From Henricia sp. BOLD:AAB3569 (lineage: Eukaryota; Echinodermata; Asteroidea; Spinulosida; Echinasteridae), in contig JBBELK010000490.1 in the NCBI GenBank assembly GCA_037783545.1, positions 434,001 to 498,000 on the forward strand: a stretch of DNA of 64,000 nt. Reading direction: 5' to 3'. Each line of letters starts with the position of its first letter. The first letter of the stretch is position 1. Under the pieces are notes generated by a model. It worked only from the letters and a program-made list of their open reading frames with translations. It was not told where the DNA came from and searched no databases. Positions 1 to 8,700 of this stretch are shown one piece after another. The position numbers and the translations under genes are program-made.

Positions 1-3000
1 CAGTACCTCTGGCGAATCTCTGCGAGGGTACGTTCAGTCCCAGAGTGGCTTGTCATCTCATGGTAGTGTCTCACGATAAGCGTTGTCACCGGGTGTTTCA
101 TCGGCAATATCCAAGGATGTTTGGCGTTGACAGGTAGAGTGGCATTCGCAAGGCGTCCACCGACTTGAAGAATACCGTCACTGGTCTTGGTCGGCACAAG
201 CTTGCGGTAACCTCCAGATTTCAACAGGGTGTCGGTGAAGCTGGTTTTCTGGACGTGCTTAATGATTTCCTTCTCAGCAGCTTGTACATCTTCGACTGTC
301 AGCTGCGGAGAGGACTTCATGTCTTTGTCGGCCTTCCTTACTCTGGAAAGTAGAAGGGTTTTGACACGGAGGATCCAGGCAACCGCTCTCTTCAAACGGT
401 ACCAGGAAGAGAAAGCTTCCAGTAGGGTGTCCACAACATTGTGTGTGCCTTCAATTGTCTCCGCTTTATACACCTGTGTCTTTGTCTTTATCTCCAAATC
501 ATTGGACAATGTCATCTCGTCAAAGTTAGGCTGAGGGGGCCAAGCATCTTCCTCTCGGTAAAGGAACTGTGGTCCAGGAATCCAACGGTTGCTCTCAACC
601 AACTGAGTCGCTGTAAGGCCTCTTGAGACGTCATCTCCAACATTGGAGTCGCTGTCGATGTGTCGCCACTGCTGTGGAGTCGAGTGTTCCAAGATTCTCG
701 CAACACGGTTTGCCACAAAGGTTTGGAACCTCTTGTCTTCGTTCCTCAGGTACTGAAGGACTATCATGCTGTCACTCCAGTAGACTGACTCTTGCAATGA
801 TAGTGTAAGGCTGTGGCGTATCATCTCATCCAGCTTGATCGAGGTAACTGCAGCGCAGAGCTCCAAGCGTGGAATAGTAGTTGTCTTCAGGGGTGCCAAT
901 TTTGCTTTTGCCATCAGCAGTGTGCAGTCGACAAAACCGCTGGTGTCTCGAAGTCGTAAGTAGGTCACTGCTCCATATCCCTTTTCGGAAGCATCCGAAA
1001 AATGGTGCAGTTGTGCTGAAGTGACGGTGTCAAAGGTTGACATCTTGACGCAGCGTGGTACTGACAACTTCTGAAGAAAAGGTAAATCAGCCATCCATCT
1101 GATCCATTGATCTTTGATGTCAGGGGGGATTGGATCGTCCCACCCAATCTTCATCCTGCACAGTTGCTGGAATAGTATCTTCGCTGTGAGCACGAAGGGA
1201 CTCGCAAATCCAAGTGGGTCATACACTGAGCTTACTGTACTCAGCATCCCACGACGTGTCAGGGGCTTGTCCTTCACATTCACATCGAAGGAGAAAGTGT
1301 CGGACTCTACATCCCAGAGCACTCCAAGTGCACGTTCGGCTGGCAGTATCTCGTCGTCGAAGTCCAGAGAAGGAACTTCCTTTGCTCGTTCTGTCTCAGG
1401 TATTGACCGCAGAACTTCACGCGAGTTACTGATCCACTTCGTAATACGAAAGCCTCCAAGTGACAATGCCTCACGAAGCTGTCTGGCAAGCTCTACGGCT
1501 TCCTGCTCTGTCGCAACGGACTTGAGGCAGTCATCGACGTAGAAATCTTTGTCGATTGTAGTGATGGTTTCTGCATCGAAGCAGTGCATGTTGTCTTTCG
1601 CTGTGCGCTTTAGGGCAAAGTTAGCGCAGCTTGGTGACCATACTCCACCAAACAAGTGGGATCTCATTCGGTATGTCGTTGGAGCTTCATCCATGTCGTT
1701 GTTGGTCCACCACAGGAAGCGCAAGACGTCGCGGTCAGGAGTGTTCACAAGAACCTGATTGAACATTCCTTCAATGTCCGCCATCAATGCGATAGTCTCC
1801 TGTCGGAAGCGAAGCAGAACTCCGACTAGCTTGTTCGTCAAGTCAGGACCTTGATGTACTTTGTCGTTCAACGATATGCCCTGGTACTTCGCAGCACAGT
1901 CAAAAACTATGCGAATCTTTCCCGGTTTGCGCGGGTGAAATACCGAATGGTGTGGCAAGTACCACACCGCTCCATCTGCTCTGTCTAGCTCACGTTGAGG
2001 TACCTCCTCAGCGTAGCCCTTTGTCATCAATTCTGCAATGCCTGTGGTATACTTCTCTTTCAGATCTGCATCTCGTGTCAGCCGCCTACCAAGCAGACGA
2101 AGTCTGTGCTCTGCTACAGGTTTGTTGTCTGGAAGAAAGGGCGGTCTTGTTTTGAAAGGGATATCCATACTGTAGTGTCCTCCATCTTGATGCAGTGACT
2201 GCTCCCAAGCAGTGATAACCTTTCTGTCGCTGATGGACATACTTGATTCATTGCCTCCAGTGTCATCCAACTTCCAGAACTTCTCAACTTGTCGTTGCAA
2301 ACTAGTGTCGGTGTCGATGAAGAGTGAAGTCATGTGGTTTAAGGGCCCTGCGTCAATCGGTCCATTGAGAGTCCATCCCAGAATGGTCCTTGTAGCATAG
2401 GGTACTCCAACACCACCTTCACGAACTTCCTTCGGTATCAAGGCAGAAGGGTTGTCCTGTCCAATAAGAATATGGACTTCCTTGGGGCTAATGTCTGGCA
2501 ACGTGATGTCATTTAAGTGGGGCCACTTGTCGAGCTCATTCTGGGCAAAACCTTTGACACTGACATGGAGCCTCGGCCTTGTCAGTACATGTGGCATGAC
2601 GACTAAATTCTCATCATTTACATCTGTAACTTCAAGCTTCACAACATGAGTGTCAGAGAGGGTGTCGTAGTTATCTAGAGTCGTCAGCCTTAGGGTTTCA
2701 TGCCTTCCACGCAGTCCGAGCTTCTTGACCAATTCTTCGGAGCAAAACGTCTGGGTAGAGCCGCTGTCAAGTAGGGCATAGGTCGTCACAAAATCTCTCG
2801 CTCCTGTAAGGCCTCGCACCTTTACAGGAACTACTGGTAGGGCCACCTTTCCAGCGCCGACTCCAGTGGTACTACAGGATACATTCGCTGGTGCGTTTGT
2901 CTGAACTGTTTCCACACCGGTAGTCATGCCGTTGTTAATAGACTGGTTCCAACGCACTTCAGGGTTGACATTGGTAGAAGTTGGGGCATTTTCACTGCGG

Positions 3001-4793
3001 GTAAGATGCAGAAACTTTGTGTGTTTCAGCCCACATCCAGGAACAGTGCACACGGCGTTTCTGGTACAGTCTCTTGCGTGGTGCCCTGGTTGAAGGCAAT
3101 TTACGCAGAGTCGTCTATTCAATACGAAATTCAATCGGTCTCCAACTTTCAGCGCTTTCCAACTGTCACAGCCAAATAGCCCATGTTTCTGTCCGCAATA
3201 TAAGCATGGACGCAGTGGTTTATTGACTCCGGAGCTCGCTGTTGTCGATACTGGCACTGAGGTTTGGTACATTCCTGCAGTTGACTTGGGAGGGGGGGTT
3301 GACTCTGCCTGCACATTGAAACTGGCTCGCTGTTTTGGCTTCGCCTTGTCTTTCGGCTTGAAATCTTTACGTGGCTTGTCGTTGTGATCCTTGCTCACAA
3401 GCTTACCAAACACTGGGTCATTGGCTTGCTGTGCTGAGGTTGACACAAACTGCATGACGTCATCAATGGAAGGGGCTCTGCCAACAACTGACTTAATGTG
3501 GTGTACTTTCTTTAACCACGCCTTACGAAGATCCCAAGGCAGCTTTTCCACAATCTGTGACAAGCTTTTACTGTTGTTCAACTCTCCCAACTTTCCCATG
3601 GTGTCTAATGTTTCTCGGCAAATTCTCAAGTCGTCTGAGTAATCCAGCAGGGCCTTGTTGTCTCGGATGTCGGGGCGATTGGTAATTTTATTTATCCACG
3701 CCTCGGCGATGTCATACTCGTTACCAAACCGTTCCTTGAGCAGCTTCCGTGCCAAGGGGTAGCCTTCACTTGGTTCTTTCACCAAACAGCATTGAACGAG
3801 TCTTTTGGCAGGTCCTGTGCAGTATTGCTGCAAGCGTGCAAGTTTTGCACCATCACTGACCGAGTCTTTGTTGACGGCATTCTCGAATGATCGGATGAAA
3901 GCCCAGTATTTAATTGGGTCCCCATCAAAGGTCATCAGCTCTGTCTTTGGCAATTGCAGTGCCTCCACCAAGGACTGCTGCTGAAGAAAACTATTGTTCA
4001 TCATCTGTGTCATTAGATCGGTTGTCTGGGTATTTTTCATGATAGGCGACGGCATACCTGTATTCGACCTTCGTGGTGCACGAACATCCCCATTATATGT
4101 AGTGGCATTTGCTATCGGACTTTCACCACATGCTTCTGCAAATGTCCTTTCCATGGCAGTTACTTTTGCCATTTGTGTTTCTAACTCCAATTGTCGGCGT
4201 CTTTGCCTTAGCCTAAACTCTTCTTCCTCCAGAGCCTGTCGTTTCTTTTCAGCTGCCATTTCAGCCTCCAATGCAGCTCTCTCTGCTGTGGCTCGCAGTC
4301 TAGCGCTAGACGCGACGGACACAGCTGACACAACGCTACCAGCTGTAGAGCGTTGTTTTCCAACTTGGCTGACAGAGTCCATGTACTGAACAGTGTCCTG
4401 AATCTGGTCTTCTATTTCCTTTGGTGTTCTGGAGAGCCAGGTCTGTATCTTGTCACGCATGACTGATGTTTCGATGACAACTGCTTGTTGTAAAATCATC
4501 AACCGTTGCTTGTCGGTATCATCGGTAAGTGTCATGTGATATGATGACTGTACGGCCATGAATTCTGCAAATGTTGCCTCCATATTCTTTGCCAGACGTG
4601 AAACTTCGTCATAATTTTCTGGGTTTGACATCAATTCCTTGATTTGAATTATGACACACGCAATGTCCGACCGTAGTAACTCAAGACTTGCCTGTTGTGA
4701 GTTGATGTCTTCATCTGAAAGGCTGGTGTGAGTATTGTCATCTGTGCCTGCCATAGTTGACGCTGACCTCTGACTATTATGTCGTATTTCCAA
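1..4793 (-). CDS. BEL/Pao gag-pol polyprotein, second copy, truncated by window edge
   Basis: This is the amino-terminal 1597 codons of a second BEL/Pao polyprotein. It starts at the ATG whose complement ends at 4793, 40 bp inside the shared LTR, and runs left off the window without a stop. It matches the complete copy at 5795-11623 except for two missense changes: residue 28 is Glu here and Lys in the other copy, and residue 308 is Asp there and Asn here. Gag, the zinc knuckle, protease, reverse transcriptase with YVDD and RNase H are all present. The integrase would lie mostly beyond the edge. It should have the same role in reverse transcription and integration as the full copy. The open frame suggests it is not an old fossil. 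Confidence 0.92.
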   Translation of the reverse strand, partial: MEIRHNSQRSASTMAGTDDNTHTSLSDEDINSQQASLELLRSDIACVIIQIKELMSNPENYDEVSRLAKNMEATFAEFMAVQSSYHMTLTDDTDKQRLMILQQAVVIETSVMRDKIQTWLSRTPKEIEDQIQDTVQYMDSVSQVGKQRSTAGSVVSAVSVASSARLRATAERAALEAEMAAEKKRQALEEEEFRLRQRRRQLELETQMAKVTAMERTFAEACGESPIANATTYNGDVRAPRRSNTGMPSPIMKNTQTTDLMTQMMNNSFLQQQSLVEALQLPKTELMTFDGDPIKYWAFIRSFENAVNKDSVSDGAKLARLQQYCTGPAKRLVQCCLVKEPSEGYPLARKLLKERFGNEYDIAEAWINKITNRPDIRDNKALLDYSDDLRICRETLDTMGKLGELNNSKSLSQIVEKLPWDLRKAWLKKVHHIKSVVGRAPSIDDVMQFVSTSAQQANDPVFGKLVSKDHNDKPRKDFKPKDKAKPKQRASFNVQAESTPPPKSTAGMYQTSVPVSTTASSGVNKPLRPCLYCGQKHGLFGCDSWKALKVGDRLNFVLNRRLCVNCLQPGHHARDCTRNAVCTVPGCGLKHTKFLHLTRSENAPTSTNVNPEVRWNQSINNGMTTGVETVQTNAPANVSCSTTGVGAGKVALPVVPVKVRGLTGARDFVTTYALLDSGSTQTFCSEELVKKLGLRGRHETLRLTTLDNYDTLSDTHVVKLEVTDVNDENLVVMPHVLTRPRLHVSVKGFAQNELDKWPHLNDITLPDISPKEVHILIGQDNPSALIPKEVREGGVGVPYATRTILGWTLNGPIDAGPLNHMTSLFIDTDTSLQRQVEKFWKLDDTGGNESSMSISDRKVITAWEQSLHQDGGHYSMDIPFKTRPPFLPDNKPVAEHRLRLLGRRLTRDADLKEKYTTGIAELMTKGYAEEVPQRELDRADGAVWYLPHHSVFHPRKPGKIRIVFDCAAKYQGISLNDKVHQGPDLTNKLVGVLLRFRQETIALMADIEGMFNQVLVNTPDRDVLRFLWWTNNDMDEAPTTYRMRSHLFGGVWSPSCANFALKRTAKDNMHCFDAETITTIDKDFYVDDCLKSVATEQEAVELARQLREALSLGGFRITKWISNSREVLRSIPETERAKEVPSLDFDDEILPAERALGVLWDVESDTFSFDVNVKDKPLTRRGMLSTVSSVYDPLGFASPFVLTAKILFQQLCRMKIGWDDPIPPDIKDQWIRWMADLPFLQKLSVPRCVKMSTFDTVTSAQLHHFSDASEKGYGAVTYLRLRDTSGFVDCTLLMAKAKLAPLKTTTIPRLELCAAVTSIKLDEMIRHSLTLSLQESVYWSDSMIVLQYLRNEDKRFQTFVANRVARILEHSTPQQWRHIDSDSNVGDDVSRGLTATQLVESNRWIPGPQFLYREEDAWPPQPNFDEMTLSNDLEIKTKTQVYKAETIEGTHNVVDTLLEAFSSWYRLKRAVAWILRVKTLLLSRVRKADKDMKSSPQLTVEDVQAAEKEIIKHVQKTSFTDTLLKSGGYRKLVPTKTSDGILQVGGRLANATLPVNAKHPWILPMKHPVTTLIVRHYHEMTSHSGTERTLAEIRQRY

Positions 4794-4832
4794 AACTCCA
4801 AATTATACTGATGAGCTCAAATCGAACTAGAA

Positions 4833-5690
4833 TGTAGCACACATACTACATGGGGTTATCCTCTATTTATTTACTCAGCAATGAAACGCACACGGTTGTC
4901 CTTTTAAACTGTTTATTGGCTCTTATGACGTAGAAATAACAATGATGTTGACGGAAGTAGAACAAACTTGTTGACAATGATAAATGGTGGTGGCAATCAG
5001 GCAATAAAGTCTCCAGAAGGAGGATGGCGGAATACAATGAAGAAACTGGTGTCGGAACTTTGTGTGACTATTAAAGTGTGGCTTAACTGTGGGGGTTGTG
5101 GCGAGTATGTGTCGAGTTTGTGAGGTGTCGAATGTGTGTGGTTCGACTAAAATAAGAAAAGAAAAAGAAAAGGAAAATGCACTAAATATTTGCACATATC
5201 CAAATCTTCTATGGATAGTTCACCTTTAAACTTAATTAAACCTAAAGGGAATTCTGTCATGATCCATCTTTACATCATGAACCTTTAACATGCTTATTCA
5301 CGAGCATTACGGCACGTACATGCACTGTTTACATTAACTAAACTCTATAAACAGCGCCACCATGCGCCGGGCGGTGACATGTCTCAAACACGTGAGTTTT
5401 CCGGCAATCAAAATCGCAAAAATATGCACTTTAATACTCTATAAGCTTGCTTATTTCTGACAATTAACCAAATTATATCAAATTAACTACTCACTTTGCT
5501 GAGCTGTCCAAAGGTTTGATAGAAATTAACTAAAGATTTTGACTGTTTTGTCACACAAAAAAGAATTACATTGTTTACGATGACGTTAGCGATACGAATG
5601 AATAGCGCCCTCAAGAGAGCACAGCGCAAATCCTAGCGCTGGCTGCGTTCGATAGACAAAACGTCGTGAAACGATGTTCTGGCGGCTACA
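4833..5690 (-). repeat. LTR shared by the two BEL/Pao copies (858 bp)
   Basis: It begins TGTAGC and ends GCTACA, the usual TG..CA with a short terminal inverted repeat. It is the 3' LTR of the complete copy (5795-11623) and the 5' LTR of the truncated copy. It is identical by eye to 11663-12520. A 90-codon minus-strand frame inside it (4923-5195) shows no recognisable protein and is probably chance. Confidence 0.92.
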
Positions 5691-5706
5691 TCCCGGCCTC
5701 TAATGC
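5691..5706 (-). other. Probable polypurine tract of the BEL/Pao element
   Basis: Read on the minus strand, a purine-rich run (AGAGGCCGGGA) directly abuts the start of the 3' LTR, where plus-strand priming of an LTR retrotransposon is expected. It is short and interrupted by CC, so this is a positional call. Confidence 0.5.
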
Positions 5707-5794
5707 CTTTAGTCCGGAAGGCGGCATTACTCCACTAGTCAAGGCCAGAACTGCAGTCTGGGTGTCAGTTATTTGAAGAAAGATCTCATCCAAT

Positions 5795-8700
5795 CTACTT
5801 GGCATGCATCTCCTCGCCCTCGAGGAGGCAGAGCTTGTCCACAGGTCTGTCGTACACTCCGGTTTGCGTCTTCACTTGTACGGATCTGACTTTGCCGTCC
5901 TTGCCTGGGTAGGTCTTAGTTACCAGACCTAGAGGCCACTGGCATCGATGTGTGTTGTCGTACTTCACAAGCACGAGATCGCCTGTACGTACATCTCGGT
6001 GCGGGTCGATCCATTTTTGCCTTTCTTGAAGCAACGGAAGGTATTCCTTCAACCAACGCTTCCAGAATACGTCAGCCATGTATTCCACCTGACGCCATCT
6101 CCGCTTGTAGATGTCTTGCTTCACGAAGTTCCCGGGAGGCAATTGAGGACCCGAGCGCAGAAGTAGAAGGTGGTTTGGCGTAAGTGGCATGGGATCATGT
6201 GGGTCGTCTGACAACTTGGTAATGGGTCTGCCGTTTATGATAGCTTCAGCGATGCACATGAACGTTGAGAGACTCTCATCGTCCAGGGTCTGCTGACTTA
6301 GTAGGGTGTTCAGGATGGAACGCACTGTCCGAATCTGGCGCTCCCATACGCCGCCAAAGTGGCTGGCAGCAGGGGGGTTGAAAATCCATTGGATCTCTTT
6401 CTGGCAGAGAAACTTGTCTATCTTGTCTTGGTTCCAATCTCGAATGGCTTGGCGTAGTTCACGCATTCCTCCCACGAGGTTTGTCCCATTGTCTGATCTG
6501 ATCTCTAATGGCTTGCCTCGGCGACTGATGAAGCGTTGGAGCGCATTAATGAAGGAGTCGGTTTCCAAAGAGTGGCAAACCTCCAGGTGAACTGCTCGTG
6601 TAGTGAGGCATGTGAAGATACACCCGTACCTCTTGTGGTCACTCCTACCTCGCTTGACCAAAAATGGCCCAAAGAAATCTACACCCACCATGCTGAAGGG
6701 TGCGAAACCTGGAGTAACACGGTCCTTGGGTAGATCTGCCATTTGTTGTGTCATCGTTGGTGCTCTCTGCTTACGACATGGAATGCAAGTGTGAACGACA
6801 CTCTTCACTGCTGCTCGTCCTTTGATAATCCAGTACCTCTGGCGAATCTCTGCGAGGGTACGTTCAGTCCCAGAGTGGCTTGTCATCTCATGGTAGTGTC
6901 TCACGATAAGCGTTGTCACCGGGTGTTTCATCGGCAATATCCAAGGATGTTTGGCGTTGACAGGTAGAGTGGCATTCGCAAGGCGTCCACCGACTTGAAG
7001 AATACCGTCACTGGTCTTGGTCGGCACAAGCTTGCGGTAACCTCCAGATTTCAACAGGGTGTCGGTGAAGCTGGTTTTCTGGACGTGCTTAATGATTTCC
7101 TTCTCAGCAGCTTGTACATCTTCGACTGTCAGCTGCGGAGAGGACTTCATGTCTTTGTCGGCCTTCCTTACTCTGGAAAGTAGAAGGGTTTTGACACGGA
7201 GGATCCAGGCAACCGCTCTCTTCAAACGGTACCAGGAAGAGAAAGCTTCCAGTAGGGTGTCCACAACATTGTGTGTGCCTTCAATTGTCTCCGCTTTATA
7301 CACCTGTGTCTTTGTCTTTATCTCCAAATCATTGGACAATGTCATCTCGTCAAAGTTAGGCTGAGGGGGCCAAGCATCTTCCTCTCGGTAAAGGAACTGT
7401 GGTCCAGGAATCCAACGGTTGCTCTCAACCAACTGAGTCGCTGTAAGGCCTCTTGAGACGTCATCTCCAACATTGGAGTCGCTGTCGATGTGTCGCCACT
7501 GCTGTGGAGTCGAGTGTTCCAAGATTCTCGCAACACGGTTTGCCACAAAGGTTTGGAACCTCTTGTCTTCGTTCCTCAGGTACTGAAGGACTATCATGCT
7601 GTCACTCCAGTAGACTGACTCTTGCAATGATAGTGTAAGGCTGTGGCGTATCATCTCATCCAGCTTGATCGAGGTAACTGCAGCGCAGAGCTCCAAGCGT
7701 GGAATAGTAGTTGTCTTCAGGGGTGCCAATTTTGCTTTTGCCATCAGCAGTGTGCAGTCGACAAAACCGCTGGTGTCTCGAAGTCGTAAGTAGGTCACTG
7801 CTCCATATCCCTTTTCGGAAGCATCCGAAAAATGGTGCAGTTGTGCTGAAGTGACGGTGTCAAAGGTTGACATCTTGACGCAGCGTGGTACTGACAACTT
7901 CTGAAGAAAAGGTAAATCAGCCATCCATCTGATCCATTGATCTTTGATGTCAGGGGGGATTGGATCGTCCCACCCAATCTTCATCCTGCACAGTTGCTGG
8001 AATAGTATCTTCGCTGTGAGCACGAAGGGACTCGCAAATCCAAGTGGGTCATACACTGAGCTTACTGTACTCAGCATCCCACGACGTGTCAGGGGCTTGT
8101 CCTTCACATTCACATCGAAGGAGAAAGTGTCGGACTCTACATCCCAGAGCACTCCAAGTGCACGTTCGGCTGGCAGTATCTCGTCGTCGAAGTCCAGAGA
8201 AGGAACTTCCTTTGCTCGTTCTGTCTCAGGTATTGACCGCAGAACTTCACGCGAGTTACTGATCCACTTCGTAATACGAAAGCCTCCAAGTGACAATGCC
8301 TCACGAAGCTGTCTGGCAAGCTCTACGGCTTCCTGCTCTGTCGCAACGGACTTGAGGCAGTCATCGACGTAGAAATCTTTGTCGATTGTAGTGATGGTTT
8401 CTGCATCGAAGCAGTGCATGTTGTCTTTCGCTGTGCGCTTTAGGGCAAAGTTAGCGCAGCTTGGTGACCATACTCCACCAAACAAGTGGGATCTCATTCG
8501 GTATGTCGTTGGAGCTTCATCCATGTCGTTGTTGGTCCACCACAGGAAGCGCAAGACGTCGCGGTCAGGAGTGTTCACAAGAACCTGATTGAACATTCCT
8601 TCAATGTCCGCCATCAATGCGATAGTCTCCTGTCGGAAGCGAAGCAGAACTCCGACTAGCTTGTTCGTCAAGTCAGGACCTTGATGTACTTTGTCGTTCA

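Noticed and set aside
4923..5195. 90-codon minus-strand frame within the BEL LTR (also 11753-12025)
   Set aside because: Both copies are identical only because the LTRs are; it has no motif and LTRs rarely code.
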